Counted from the first letter of the stretch, positions 18,722 through 28,254 are shown. The stretch: DNA of 64,000 nt from Acidobacteriota bacterium (GCA_012719455.1 JAAYAJ010000105.1:35377-99376); one strand, 5' to 3'. Translations and numbers: made by a program. The notes: a model not told the origin generated them from the letters alone.

Positions 18722-19201
18722 TCACGAGAGGGGGGGGGCCGAGAAAAACTTCCGGCGTGTCAGTTTCCGTTGCATGCGCATCATCTCGCCGCCGTCCGTT
18801 TCATGGTCATAGCCCGCGAGATGAAGGACCCCGTGCACCAGCAGCAACCTGACCTCCCTCTCCATGCCGGCCGGAGAGTCGGACGATTGCCGGGCGGCGA
18901 TTTCCGGGGCGATCACGATGTCTCCCAGGAAGCCCGGTCCGGCCGCCGTGTCCCCGTATTCGAAACTGAGCACATCCGTTGCGCAATCCTTCCCGCGCCA
19001 CCGGCGGTTCAGCCCCCGCATGGTCCGCGCCCCTACGAACACCACGGACAGCGAGTCGCCGGGCAGGCCCAGCGTCTCGAGCAGCGCGGCGCAGAAAACG
19101 TATGCCGCCGCGCGATCAATCCTAACCTTTTTTTGCCTGTTGAGGATCTGGATTTTCGGGCGCCGTCTCCCCGGATCCGTCCTTCGATTGTCTGAAGTCA
19201 T
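18722..19201 (-). CDS. ybeY: Endoribonuclease YbeY
   Basis: A zinc endoribonuclease for 16S rRNA 3'-end maturation and ribosome quality control. The signature HGVLHLAGYDH gives zinc ligands H123, H127 and H133; ATDVLSFEYGD is the other family motif. ATG at 19201 yields 159 residues, normal length, but the first 80 bases then overlap the end of pgpH and the Shine-Dalgarno is weak, so a later non-ATG start is possible. The overlap suggests coupling. Confidence 0.92.
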   Translation of the reverse strand: MTSDNRRTDPGRRRPKIQILNRQKKVRIDRAAAYVFCAALLETLGLPGDSLSVVFVGARTMRGLNRRWRGKDCATDVLSFEYGDTAAGPGFLGDIVIAPEIAARQSSDSPAGMEREVRLLLVHGVLHLAGYDHETDGGEMMRMQRKLTRRKFFSAPPLS

Positions 19202-21461
19202 ATCCCGGATAGTCGATTCGATGGTGAAAGATGCCGGCCAGAATCTTGAAAAAACTCTCCTTGATGAGCTCGACGTCCCTGAAGGTGATGTCGCAATCGT
19301 CGAACTGCTTGTCGTCAATGATCGCCCCCGCCAGCCGGTCGATCATCCCCCGGATCTGGGCCGGAGCGGGGGCGTCCCCCAGGGTCCTGGAAGCCGCCTC
19401 CACGCTGTCGGCCAGCATCATGATAGCGGCTTCCCGGCTTTGGGGCCGGGGTCCGGGATAGCGGAAATCAGCTTCCGACAGCTTGCTCCGGTCATCGTCC
19501 GCCGCCTCCTTCGCCTTCTGGTAAAAGAAGGTCATGATCCGCGTTCCGTGGTGCTGCGGGATCATGTCGCTGATACATTGCGGCAACCCCGCCGCCCGGG
19601 CGAAATGGAGCCCATCCTTGACGTGGCTGGAGATGATGAGACAGCTCATGCTGGGGGAAAGGTCTTCATGCTTGTTGCCGCCGTAGGCCTGGTTCTCGAC
19701 GAAATATTCCGGCTTGGTCAGCTTGCCGATATCGTGGTAGTAGGCGCCCACCCGGGCCAGCAGCGGATTGGCTCCGATCGCCTCGGCCGCAGCTTCCGCC
19801 AGCGTCGCCACCATCAGGCTGTGATGATAGGTCCCCGGCGCCTCCACGGCCAACCGCCGCAAAAGCGGGGCGTTGAGGTTCGACAGCTCCAGGAGCCGGA
19901 TGTCGGTGGTGACCTTGAACAGGGTTTCCAGCGCCGGGAGCAGCATCGAACAGAGGGCGCTGGCCAGCATCCCGCTCGAGAGCGCCAGGATGGCGTAATC
20001 CAGGGCGTCGGAAAAACGGAGCGGCGCCTGCCGCATGATCGCCAGCGCCGCCAGGCAGATGATGTTGGCGACCGCGATCGTGAGACCGCTCTTGATGATG
20101 GCGGCCCGGTCCTTGTACTGCCGGATGCTGTAGATCCCGGCCAGGGAACCGATCAGGCAGTAGGCCGACAACTCCACGTGACCGTAAAAGAGCCCGCAGA
20201 GGATGGCCAGCACCACCGAGGAAAGAACCCCCAGGTTGACGTCGACGAGCAGGGTGATGAGGAGGGCGCCGAAAGCGAAAGGAATGCCGAAATACAGGAC
20301 GTAGGGGTCCTGGAAGCGCTGGAACCGCTCCCCGAGAATGTCCGCCAGGGAGGTCAGCAGCCGCACGACCAGGAGTTCGGAGGCGATCACGACCAGGATC
20401 AGGACGGCGAGGTTGCGGATCTTTGTGTGCCGCGTCTGGTAGTAGACGAAGTAGCGCCAGAGCGAGTAGAGCAGGATCGCCGTGATCAGGAAGTATCCCC
20501 CGAACTGCCAGACGAGGGAGCGGGGCCGGCGCAGGTTCTTGAGCGCGCTCAGCTGCATCAGGATCTGCGGAGTGATCTGCTCCCCGCCGCGGACGACCGT
20601 CTGGCCCTGCTTGAGCTGCACTTCGACCGGCTTGACCTGGCGCGAGGCCAGGGCGCGGCGGGAATCGGTCTCCTCGCGGTCGCACAAGAGCGTGGGAAAC
20701 AGCGCACTCTCCAGGTAGGCCAGGAGCGTCGACCGGTCACGCGCCGACAAGCCGGGAAAATCGATCGGGGACTGCCGGATCGACTCCCTCGCCGCCGAGA
20801 GCTCGCGGACCCGGTAGGCGTCCGTCAGCAAACGCTCCAGGGCGTAGGATCCATCGCGCACGAGGATGCCCGAGCGCAGATCCTTCAGGAACTCCCCCCG
20901 GTCGCGGATGATCCCGTCGCGCAGCACCGTTTCGAGCAGTTCCAGCATCCGCGCCTCGAGATCGGGGCTGAAATTGTACCGGAGCAGGGCCTCGAGCACC
21001 TTGGGCGGGAAAGCGCCCCCCGTGCGGGCCCCAAGCGTTTTCAGGAGTTCCGCGCGGCGCGCCTTCGATTTCAGGGCGCCGGCTTCCGCCAGAATGTCCC
21101 GCGCCTCGGAGAAGGCGTCGGCGGTGGATTTCAGATGGCCGGAGATGAGATCGGTTTCGAGCTGGTACACGGCCGGAACCGCGGCCTCCGCCTCCGCCCG
21201 CCGGAGATCGGTGGCCATCCGGTCCTCGTAGAACACATCCTGCGCCGCACGCACTTCCTGGCCGGCGATCTGGCCGACCTCGTAATCGGGAATGGCTTGG
21301 GAACGAAACCCGATGAGGATCAGGGCAATGACGGCGGTGGCGCAAAACCCGGCCAAGGCGTCGACCCATGTCAGTCCGCTGCGCAGGTTTTCCAGCAGTT
21401 CGAGATACCAGCGCCGCCGGGGTCTCTCCCCCCACTTCTCCAACCCTGCAGAGATAGCCAT
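19122..21461 (-). CDS. pgpH: 7TM-HD phosphodiesterase (PgpH/YqfF family)
   Basis: A 779-residue membrane protein: an N-terminal helix (about 38-53), a large extracytoplasmic 7TMR-HDED domain (about 55-310), a multi-helix membrane domain (about 320-515) and a cytoplasmic HD hydrolase domain (about 535-690) with TYHHSLM, YYHDIGK and QHHGT metal-binding motifs. Characterised relatives hydrolyse the second messenger c-di-AMP; that specificity is inferred here. It heads a run with ybeY, the CNNM transporter and ribD. Confidence 0.92.
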   Translation of the reverse strand: MAISAGLEKWGERPRRRWYLELLENLRSGLTWVDALAGFCATAVIALILIGFRSQAIPDYEVGQIAGQEVRAAQDVFYEDRMATDLRRAEAEAAVPAVYQLETDLISGHLKSTADAFSEARDILAEAGALKSKARRAELLKTLGARTGGAFPPKVLEALLRYNFSPDLEARMLELLETVLRDGIIRDRGEFLKDLRSGILVRDGSYALERLLTDAYRVRELSAARESIRQSPIDFPGLSARDRSTLLAYLESALFPTLLCDREETDSRRALASRQVKPVEVQLKQGQTVVRGGEQITPQILMQLSALKNLRRPRSLVWQFGGYFLITAILLYSLWRYFVYYQTRHTKIRNLAVLILVVIASELLVVRLLTSLADILGERFQRFQDPYVLYFGIPFAFGALLITLLVDVNLGVLSSVVLAILCGLFYGHVELSAYCLIGSLAGIYSIRQYKDRAAIIKSGLTIAVANIICLAALAIMRQAPLRFSDALDYAILALSSGMLASALCSMLLPALETLFKVTTDIRLLELSNLNAPLLRRLAVEAPGTYHHSLMVATLAEAAAEAIGANPLLARVGAYYHDIGKLTKPEYFVENQAYGGNKHEDLSPSMSCLIISSHVKDGLHFARAAGLPQCISDMIPQHHGTRIMTFFYQKAKEAADDDRSKLSEADFRYPGPRPQSREAAIMMLADSVEAASRTLGDAPAPAQIRGMIDRLAGAIIDDKQFDDCDITFRDVELIKESFFKILAGIFHHRIDYPGYDFRQSKDGSGETAPENPDPQQAKKG

Positions 21462-21485
21462 TTAGGTCGCCATAGACCTTTCACC

Positions 21486-21505
21486 GGATCCGGCGGGCCG
21501 GATCC
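21486..21505 (-). terminator. Hairpin after etfA
   Basis: GGATCCGGC / GCCGGATCC is a perfect 9-bp stem with a 2-base apex (in practice a 4-base loop after opening the top pair), 12 bases beyond the etfA stop and before pgpH. No U-run follows, so it may be a processing or Rho-assisted site. Confidence 0.5.
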
Positions 21506-21517
21506 CCGGGAACCATC

Positions 21518-22498
21518 CTATGAAGACTTGAGTTTCCTGATCTCTTCCGTGAGAGCGGGAACCACGGCAAAGAGATCCCCCACGATGCCGTAATCGGCGA
21601 CGCTGAAAATGGGCGCTTCAGGATCCTTGTTGATCGCGACGACGTACTTGGACGATGACATGCCGGCCAGGTGCTGGATGGCGCCGCTGATGCCGCAGGC
21701 AATATAGCAGGTGGGCGACACGGTTTTCCCCGTCTGCCCGACCTGGTGCTGTTGATCGATCCACCCCGAATCCACGGCCGAACGCGAAGCCCCGACAGCC
21801 CCGCCCAAGACCCCGGCCAGCTGCTCGATCAGGGGGAAATTCTCCGGCCCCTTCATTCCCCTCCCCCCGGAAACGATGATGTTGGCCTCGGTCAACTCAA
21901 CCTTCTGCCCCGCGGAGGCCTTGACCTCCCTGACGACGGCGCGAAACTGCCCGGCGGTCAGTTCGGGTGCGAAGTCGATCGCTTCGGCGCTCCGCCCGGA
22001 GTCGGGATCGCCCAGCGAAAAAACGTTCGGCCGGAGCGTGGCCATGCCCGGGCTCAACGGCAGCCGGACCCGGGCGTAAGCCTTCCCCGCGTAGATGGGA
22101 CGCACGCACTCGAGCCGCCCGCCGTCCGCGTGGATTTCAATGCAATCCTGGGCAAGCCCCACCCCCAGCTTGGCCGCCACCCGGGGGAGCAGGTCCCGCC
22201 CCATGGCGCTGGCCGAACTGAGAACAAAGCGCGGCTGGATGGACCGGATCGCCTGGGCCAGGGCCGCGGCGTAACCGTCGGTCGAATAGGCCTGGAGCAG
22301 ATCGTGCCGCACCGTCATGACCCGGTCGGCCCCGTAGGCGGCCAGGTTTTCCGAGGGCTCTTCGGTCCCGATGCGCAGGGCGATGACGGCTTCCTGCAGC
22401 CCGTCGGCCAACCGACGCGCCGCGCCCAACGCTTCAAGCGACGGTTTCTTTACCCTGCCTTCCCGTTCCTCGATAAAGACCAGGATTCCCTGAGCCAT
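21518..22498 (-). CDS. etfA: Electron transfer flavoprotein alpha subunit
   Basis: The FAD-binding subunit of the ETF heterodimer that carries electrons from acyl-CoA and other dehydrogenases to the quinone pool. The C-terminal FAD region reads [12 protein letters not shown] and [21 protein letters not shown], and [12 protein letters not shown] is also typical. The 326 residues match the family. It lies 47 bases downstream of etfB; no ETF:quinone oxidoreductase is in the window. Confidence 0.95.
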   Translation of the reverse strand: MAQGILVFIEEREGRVKKPSLEALGAARRLADGLQEAVIALRIGTEEPSENLAAYGADRVMTVRHDLLQAYSTDGYAAALAQAIRSIQPRFVLSSASAMGRDLLPRVAAKLGVGLAQDCIEIHADGGRLECVRPIYAGKAYARVRLPLSPGMATLRPNVFSLGDPDSGRSAEAIDFAPELTAGQFRAVVREVKASAGQKVELTEANIIVSGGRGMKGPENFPLIEQLAGVLGGAVGASRSAVDSGWIDQQHQVGQTGKTVSPTCYIACGISGAIQHLAGMSSSKYVVAINKDPEAPIFSVADYGIVGDLFAVVPALTEEIRKLKSS

Positions 22499-22545
22499 TT
22501 CCCCTCCTTAAGTCATCATGGCACAAAACGCGTGGCGCATGCAGA

Positions 22546-23322
22546 TTAAATGATCTTGGCTTCCTCGTGGAGCAGCTTCACCAGCTGCGGCACCACCTCG
22601 GAAACATCGCCCTTGAGGATCTTCCCGGGGGGACGCGAGGGGGGCAGGGCGACCTCGAGGGTCTCCACCCGCGGCTGGAGGTCTTCGGTCGCGAGCCCCA
22701 GCGACTGCACCGTGCGGATCTCGATCTGCTTCTTCTTCGCCGCCATGATCCCCTTCAGGGAGGCGTAGCGGGGAACGTTCAGCCCCTTTTGCGCCGTCAG
22801 GACCGCGGGCAGGGTCCCCTCGACGATCTCGTGGGCCCCCTCGATGTCCCGCTCTGCCCGGAAGGCGCCCCCCTCGATCTCCAAGCTGGTAACCACCGAA
22901 ACCTGGGGGAGGTCCAGCGCCTCGGCCACGACCGCGGGCACCTGGCCGTTATCCACGCCTATGGCGTGCTTCCCGAAGAGAATCAGGTCCGGCGCAAGGG
23001 TCCGGCAGACTGCGGCCAGGACGGTGCCGACGACATAGCTATCCGCCCGCTCCAGGGAACCGTCACTGACGAGAACGGCCGCATCTGCGCCCATGGCCAG
23101 GCAGGTCCGCAAACCGGCGGCGGCCCCTTCGCTTCCCGCCCCGACCACGATCACCTCGCCCCCGTGCTTCTCCCTCAGCTGCAGGGCCTCTTCCACGGCG
23201 AATTCATCGTAGGGATTGACGATGAAAGAAACCTCCGCAAGGTCCACTTCGGCCGCCTGCGCGGCGATCTTGACCTTGATGGCGGTATCCGGAACATATT
23301 TGACGCATACGACAATCTTCAT
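22546..23322 (-). CDS. etfB: Electron transfer flavoprotein beta subunit
   Basis: The AMP-binding partner of EtfA, 258 residues. Starts MKIVVCVKYVPDTA and contains NPYDEFAVEEALQL, DLILFGKHAIGVDNGQVPA and the recognition-loop region LPAVLTAQKGLNVPRYASLKG. Position next to acpP fits acyl-chain metabolism. Confidence 0.95.
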   Translation of the reverse strand: MKIVVCVKYVPDTAIKVKIAAQAAEVDLAEVSFIVNPYDEFAVEEALQLREKHGGEVIVVGAGSEGAAAGLRTCLAMGADAAVLVSDGSLERADSYVVGTVLAAVCRTLAPDLILFGKHAIGVDNGQVPAVVAEALDLPQVSVVTSLEIEGGAFRAERDIEGAHEIVEGTLPAVLTAQKGLNVPRYASLKGIMAAKKKQIEIRTVQSLGLATEDLQPRVETLEVALPPSRPPGKILKGDVSEVVPQLVKLLHEEAKII

Positions 23323-23415
23323 GACCGATTCCCCGGTTTGACGTTTTCAAAATGAACGGCGCACCGCACAACCCCGTGCAGCCGTCCCTTCAGGAAAGAC
23401 CTGGCGCCCACCGCC

Positions 23416-23655
23416 CTATTTTTTGACTTGGGCTTCCACGTATTCGATCGCGTTCTGAACCGTCTTGATCTTCTCGGCGTCCTCGTCCGGGATCTCGATT
23501 CCGAAGGCCTCCTCGAAGGCCATCACCAGTTCGATCGTATCCAGGGAATCCGCGCCCAGATCGTCAACGAAAGACGCCGCCGGCGTCACTTCCGTCTCGT
23601 TGACACCCAACTGATCCACGATGATCGATTTCACTCTTTCTTCTACCGAAGCCAT
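23416..23655 (-). CDS. acpP: Acyl carrier protein
   Basis: Carries acyl chains on 4'-phosphopantetheine in fatty acid synthesis. The 79-residue acidic protein has the attachment motif LGADSLD with Ser37. ATG at 23655 is preceded by GGAGG. It lies in yceD-rpmF-plsX-acpP; fabH, fabD, fabG and fabF, often present in this cluster, are absent here. Confidence 0.96.
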   Translation of the reverse strand: MASVEERVKSIIVDQLGVNETEVTPAASFVDDLGADSLDTIELVMAFEEAFGIEIPDEDAEKIKTVQNAIEYVEAQVKK

Positions 23656-23786
23656 CCCTCTTCCTCCCCATTTGGTTTCGTCCGCCGCAGGGCCCTCGGG
23701 CCGCGCCGGACCACTCACATTTTGTCGCCGGCGGCGGCTGAGGCCCGTGGCCCGCCCCCGACGGCCTCATCCGATCCCGTGCGGTC

Positions 23787-24833
23787 TCACTCGCCGATGG
23801 GGATCGCCCCCCTGGGGTCCTGATCCACCTGGCTGAGTTCCGCTTCGAGTATCGAGTTGACCCGATTGTCGGAAAATTCCTTGGCCACCCGGATCGCATT
23901 CTTGATCGCGTTGGCGCTGGACCTGCCGTGGCATATGATGGTGGCGCCGCGCAGTCCGAGCAGCGGCGCGCCGCCGTACTCCGAATAGTCGAGCCGCTTT
24001 TTCAGCCGCTTGAACGATTGCTGGCTGAGCATGGCTCCGAGCTTGGCCTGGAGGTTCCTCGAGAGCTCCTCCCGGAGCAGATTCAGTACCGTCTCGATCA
24101 GCCCCTCGCTCGTCTTCAGCGCAACGTTGCCGGTGAACCCGTCGCAAACGATGACGTCCGCCCGCCCGTTGTAAATGTCCCGCCCCTCGACATTGCCGAT
24201 GAAGTTCAGTTTGAGCCGCTTCAGTTCCCGGTGGACCTCCTTGGTGAGGTCGTTCCCCTTGCACTCCTCCTCCCCGACCGACATGAGACCGACCCGGGGG
24301 GAGGCGACGCCGATGATCTTCTTGCTGAAAAGGTGTCCCATGACGGCGAACTGCACCAGGTGCTGCGGCTTGCAGGAGATGTTGGCGCCCACATCGAGCA
24401 GCACCGCGTGCCCCTTCAGCGTAGGGAGGATCGTCGACAGCGCCGGGCGGTCCACCCCGGGAACGGTGCCGTATACCATCTTGGAGGTCGCCATCACGGC
24501 ACCGGTGTTGCCGGCGCTGACCAGCCCGCTGGCCAAACCGTCCCGCACCAGGTCCGCGGCGACCCGGATCGAGGAATCCCGCTTCCTGCGCAGGGCCGCC
24601 ACCGGGGACTCGTCCATGGCCACCACCTCGGTCGCGTTGCGGATCTCGATGGGAAGGTCTCTTCCCCCCGCCTCCTTCAGGAGCGGGGCCAGGAGGGATT
24701 CCTTTCCCACGAGGGTGACGGCGACGTTGTAGGCGCGGGCCGCCATTACGGCCCCTTCCACTTCGCTGAAGGGGGCGTTGTCACTCCCCATGCTGTCCAC
24801 GGCGATATTGATCATGTGCGCAAGGGAACCCAT
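23787..24833 (-). CDS. plsX: Phosphate acyltransferase PlsX
   Basis: Makes acyl-phosphate from acyl-ACP for phospholipid synthesis. A 348-residue peripheral protein with IAVDSMGSDNAP, GLVSAGNTGA, LLDVGANISCKP and VCDGFTGNVALK. ATG at 24833 or 24815 could be the start; neither has a clear Shine-Dalgarno, which suggests coupling to rpmF 27 bases upstream. Confidence 0.95.
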   Translation of the reverse strand: MGSLAHMINIAVDSMGSDNAPFSEVEGAVMAARAYNVAVTLVGKESLLAPLLKEAGGRDLPIEIRNATEVVAMDESPVAALRRKRDSSIRVAADLVRDGLASGLVSAGNTGAVMATSKMVYGTVPGVDRPALSTILPTLKGHAVLLDVGANISCKPQHLVQFAVMGHLFSKKIIGVASPRVGLMSVGEEECKGNDLTKEVHRELKRLKLNFIGNVEGRDIYNGRADVIVCDGFTGNVALKTSEGLIETVLNLLREELSRNLQAKLGAMLSQQSFKRLKKRLDYSEYGGAPLLGLRGATIICHGRSSANAIKNAIRVAKEFSDNRVNSILEAELSQVDQDPRGAIPIGE

Positions 24834-24860
24834 AATGAACCGGGAGAAACCACCAAGGCC

Positions 24861-25046
24861 CTAGAATTCCTCTTCGCCCTTGATGACGGCCTTCCCTTTG
24901 TAGAAGCCGCAATTGGCACAGGCCTGGTGCGACGCCTTGGGCATCTGGCAATTGGGGCATATACTTGGATTTACAGGCCGCAGAAAATCGTGAGCCCGGC
25001 GCTTTCCACGGCGCGACCGGGAATGTCTCCTTTTTGGATTCGGCAT
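24861..25046 (-). CDS. rpmF: Ribosomal protein L32
   Basis: A 61-residue large-subunit protein. The N-terminus MPNPKRRHSRSRRGKRR and four zinc-site cysteines (CPNC and CANC) mark the zinc-binding form. Its position between yceD and plsX is widely conserved. Confidence 0.97.
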   Translation of the reverse strand: MPNPKRRHSRSRRGKRRAHDFLRPVNPSICPNCQMPKASHQACANCGFYKGKAVIKGEEEF

Positions 25047-25109
25047 GGCGACTCTTCTCCATCATGCATGGGGATTGATGCCCTCAGTCGGGATTTGCGG
25101 CCCTCCCGC

Positions 25110-25649
25110 CTAGTCCTCCTTCCGCTCGTTCTTCTTCCGAAAATCGAGCAGAACGGACAGACGGGAATCCAGCTCCTCCCTGCTGCAATGGCACGCCCCT
25201 TCATTTAAATCGGCCCCGCACTGATCGCAGAGCCCCTGGCAATCTTCGCGACAGACAACCTTCATGGGTATGGCGAGCTCGATCTGCTCGAGGACCATGG
25301 CGTTCACGTCAAAGGTGACGCCATCGTAATACCCCACTTCCATATCTTCGTACTTCAGCTCTACTTCGGCGCCCCTGGCTCCCCAATCCGGCTGCGGCTG
25401 GTAGAAAAGGCCGAAGCGGGCGAAAAAGGGACGGTCGCACTCCCTGGTGCACCGGGAACAGCTGAACGTAATCGTCGTCTCCACCGTTCCATCGATCCGC
25501 AGCTCCCGTTCGTGGTGGGTGAGCACGAAATCGACGGTCACCCCCGAGCTCAATGAAGCGTCCTCGTGGGAAAACCCGATCTCGTCGATCGGGAATACAT
25601 GATGGACATGAAGCGGTTCCGCTTTCAGATCCTCAATTTCAATGAACAC
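25110..25649 (-). CDS. yceD: YceD/DUF177 family protein
   Basis: A 179-residue protein of the family encoded upstream of rpmF in most bacteria and linked to 23S rRNA/ribosome assembly. It has Cys pairs CSRC (central) and CREDCQGLCDQC (C-terminal), the latter being the family signature. GTG at 25649 is preferred: AGGAG lies 8 bases upstream and FIEIEDLK is a typical start, whereas the upstream extension to 25733 is not family-like. Confidence 0.9.
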   Translation of the reverse strand: MFIEIEDLKAEPLHVHHVFPIDEIGFSHEDASLSSGVTVDFVLTHHERELRIDGTVETTITFSCSRCTRECDRPFFARFGLFYQPQPDWGARGAEVELKYEDMEVGYYDGVTFDVNAMVLEQIELAIPMKVVCREDCQGLCDQCGADLNEGACHCSREELDSRLSVLLDFRKKNERKED

Positions 25650-25791
25650 GACAAAACTCCTGCCTTCTTGAGCGAAGTGGGAAATTATATTGACGGCGGG
25701 ACTTTTGTCAAGGATAAAGCCCGTGCAACTCAAGGACTTACGGCTTCGTGGAGGCGCGCCCGAAGCAGCGTAATCGGCGTTTTGGCACCAC

Positions 25792-26571
25792 TTAGGGCTG
25801 CGGCGCGTGCTCCCGAGCCGACGAAGGCTCCTTGCCGAGCCGCTCGATCTCCGCGATCAGCTTCTGCTTGTAGGGCCCGAAGGCGGCGCTTTGTTCGTCG
25901 GCCTCGCGCAGAGCCTTCACGGCTTCATCCCGGCGCCCCTGGGCCTCGAGCGCGCGCGCCAGCTCCAGGCTCAGCTCCTCCCGGGGCAGATCGCATTTGG
26001 GGTCCCTTACCATCCGGCCGAGTATTTCCTGCGCGCCTTGGTAATTGCCCGCCTGGTAGTGGGTGTTGGCCAGCACCCGCTGCGCCAAAAAAGCGACGGT
26101 ACGGTTGCGTGAGCTGGAAGCCACCGACTCCAGGCTCTTGATCCCCTCCTCCCGCTGCCCCAACCGGAGCTGGGACAGGCCGAGGTAGTAGCGGGCCACG
26201 GCCGAAATCTTGCCGTATCCATGCCCCGAGGCAATGGCCGAAAATTCCTGAGCCGCCGCTTCATACTTCGCCTGCTCGCTGGGGAAGACCGGATTCGGAC
26301 CCTTGTCATAGGGATCGGCACCGGCGTCGGCTGCGACCGCGGCATGGAAAAAATCGATCCCCTTCCCCAATTGGACCTGGGCGCGGGATTCCCTGGCCTC
26401 GAGGACCCGCGACAATCCATAGCCGCCCAGGGCCAGAACGACGACGGCCGCGGCGGCAACGCCGATCCTGGCCCGGTGGTCCCGGAAAAAACCGACCAGG
26501 CGCAGCATGGCCTCATGAACCGGATCCTCCGAGAGTATTTCCTTGCGAGTCATCTTGTTGTTAGCGCTCAA
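25792..26571 (-). CDS. Membrane-anchored TPR protein
   Basis: A 259-residue protein: a short cytoplasmic N-terminus, one membrane helix (about 33-54, IGVAAAAVVVLALGGYGLSR) and an extracytoplasmic TPR-like helical domain (FSAIASGHGYGKISAVARYYLG; VLANTHYQAGNYQGAQEIL). The layout resembles YfgM-type SecYEG-associated or envelope assembly proteins, but the exact role is unknown. TTG at 26571 follows AAGGA by 7-8 bases; the first ATG is 26553. Confidence 0.7.
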   Translation of the reverse strand: MSANNKMTRKEILSEDPVHEAMLRLVGFFRDHRARIGVAAAAVVVLALGGYGLSRVLEARESRAQVQLGKGIDFFHAAVAADAGADPYDKGPNPVFPSEQAKYEAAAQEFSAIASGHGYGKISAVARYYLGLSQLRLGQREEGIKSLESVASSSRNRTVAFLAQRVLANTHYQAGNYQGAQEILGRMVRDPKCDLPREELSLELARALEAQGRRDEAVKALREADEQSAAFGPYKQKLIAEIERLGKEPSSAREHAPQP

Positions 26572-26882
26572 GGTGCCTTCCTTTGAACGGGAAACGTATG
26601 AATATGAATAAGCAGGAAAAATAGCACAACTGCCCCCGGGGCGCAATCGAAGGTTTCCCCCATGTCTCTCCCCCCGGGCGGAAAGATGGGCCTGTTTTTT
26701 GGCCAGGCCTATACAGCCCCGCTCTTCCCGGCATAAATGATCCATGAAAACGCCGGCGGCGCGGCACCATGAATTGCTGGCGTGACACCGCCCGGGAGTG
26801 CTATCATGATGGCGCATGCGACGGCCCGAAGATCCGCGGGGATCGCCGGTGCTCCGTGCCGTCCAGACCCGCAGGAGGCTTG
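26572..26882. promoter_or_regulatory. Divergent spacer with extended -10 for the cytochrome gene
   Basis: 311 gene-free bases. On the plus strand TGCTATCAT (26799-26807) is an extended -10 (TG-n-TATCAT, 5 of 6), with predicted start near 26814, about 70 bases before the ATG at 26883. No good -35 is visible. An AT-rich stretch at 26589-26620 may hold the minus-strand promoter for the TPR gene. Confidence 0.4.
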
Positions 26883-28244
26883 ATGAAGAAGACTTTTGGT
26901 GTTTTGCTGCTGTTTCTTGGCGCTGCCGTCCTTTTATCGACCGCCATCAGCGTGGGCCCCTCGCGCGCCGATGACGCCTCCGGGATCACGGTGGCTTACA
27001 CGAGCAACCTGCTGGGCTACCTGGAACCGTGCGGTTGAGTGGATACGGGCGAACAGCTCGGCGGGCTGTACAAGAAGGCCACTCATCTAAACCAATACCG
27101 CAAGGATCACACCGGGCTCGTCATCGTGGATTCGGGCGACCTGCTCAACGAGGAGGAAGAGCTTCCCGAGTCGGTGATCGAAAGCGCGAAACTCAAGGCG
27201 GAACTGATCCTGGAAGTCTACAAGACCATCGGGATCGACGCCGTCAACGTCGGGGAGCTCGACCTGGTCCTGGGACTGGACTATCTCAAGGAACTGGAAA
27301 AGAAGCACTCCTTCCCCTTCGTATCCACCAACCTGGTCGATGCCGATGACAAACCCGTCTTCGAGCGCTACGTGCTCAAGAAGGTCAACGGCAAGACCGT
27401 TGCCATCATGGGCCTTTACGGCGACACCTCGGAGATGGCGGGCAAGCTCGCCGACATCACGGGCGGCAAACTCAATGTCCAGGATCCCATCAAGGCGGCG
27501 GAAGCGGTGGTGGCCGAAGTCTCGGGAAAAGCCGACTACGTAATCGCGTTGACGCACCAGATCGCCAACCGCGACTGGGTCATCGCCCGCCGCGTCAAGG
27601 GGATCCACCTGATCGTCGGCGGCCATGACAAGTTGAAGAACCAGGATCCCCAGGTGGCCGGCGACACCCTCATCGTCCGGGCGGGGGAGAAGGGACAGTA
27701 CCTGGGCATGATCGAGGTCTCCCTTGACGGTTCGCAGGAACCGGCCAACACCCTGGTCCCGCTCGGCGACGACGTCGCCGACGATGCACAGATCAAGGAA
27801 ATGATCGCGGCCTACAACGACAAGGTGGCCGAGATGTACGGGGGGAGCGCCGAAGAACGGACCGCATCGGCCGATGTGCCGCTGCGGGTGGAGGCCTGCG
27901 CTCCCTGCCACAGCAGCCAGGTGGCGCAGTGGAAGACGACGGATCATGCAAAGGCCTACGCCACCCTGGCTGGAAAGTCCAAGCAGTATGATCCCAAGTG
28001 CCTCTCCTGCCACACCGTCCGCTTCGAGCAGCCGAACGGCTTCAACATGAAGGAGCAGCAGATGGCGCTCGTAAACGTGCAGTGCGAATCGTGCCACGGA
28101 GACGCGACCGAACACCTGGCCAGCATGAAGCCGATCCCGGTTGCCGATCCGCAGATCGATCTCTGCCTGAAATGCCACACCGAAGACCGTTGCCCGGAAT
28201 TTGAAGAGGAAAAGGATATCGTCTTCGGCAAGATCAAGCACTAA
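26883..28244 (+). CDS. Candidate selenoprotein: secreted metallophosphoesterase-like domain fused to tetraheme cytochrome c
   Basis: Read through one in-frame UGA (27036-27038, codon 52), this is a 453-residue exported protein. Residues 1-29 form a signal peptide (cut near GPSRA). Residues 34-62 read TVAYTSNLLGYLEPCG, then the UGA, then VDTGEQLGGLYKKA; in UshA-like/5'-nucleotidase relatives I know this as EPCGC followed by a GGL(x)RR segment, so the UGA replaces the second Cys. Residues about 63-320 look like the metallophosphoesterase fold (VIVDSGDLLN, NVGELDL, ALTHQ, LIVGGHDKL). Four CxxCH heme sites follow at 339-343, 373-377, 401-405 and 428-432, like a c554-type tetraheme domain. A GTG directly after the UGA could start translation, but the product would lack a signal peptide and could not receive hemes. 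UGA is an ordinary stop elsewhere here (lgt, rluD). Selenocysteine is the best reading; a point mutation or sequencing error is the alternative. Confidence 0.75.
27053..27069 (+). promoter_or_regulatory. Candidate bacterial SECIS hairpin
   Basis: ACAGC (27053-27057) pairs with GCTGT (27065-27069); adding U-G and C-G pairs extends this to a 7-bp stem with apical loop GGC (27060-27062). The loop begins 21 bases after the UGA, in the usual window for bacterial SECIS elements, and carries G at its first positions as SelB recognition needs. A further GGC/GCC pairing (27048-27050 with 27078-27080) may extend the base. Folding was done by eye. Confidence 0.5.
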
Positions 28245-28254
28245 GTTTCATCCG

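Noticed and set aside
18864..21593. Very long plus-strand frame (909 codons)
   Set aside because: Shadow of pgpH and ybeY in a high-GC region; composition is His/Arg/Gly-rich without domains.
27039..28244. A separate gene starting at GTG 27039 after a short upstream gene
   Set aside because: It would lack a signal peptide while carrying four heme sites, and no ribosome site precedes the GTG. The upstream piece would be a 51-residue stub ending in EPCG.
26883..28244. Pseudogene with a nonsense mutation
   Set aside because: Possible but not preferred: the rest of the frame is intact, and the stop falls exactly on a family Cys with a hairpin behind it.
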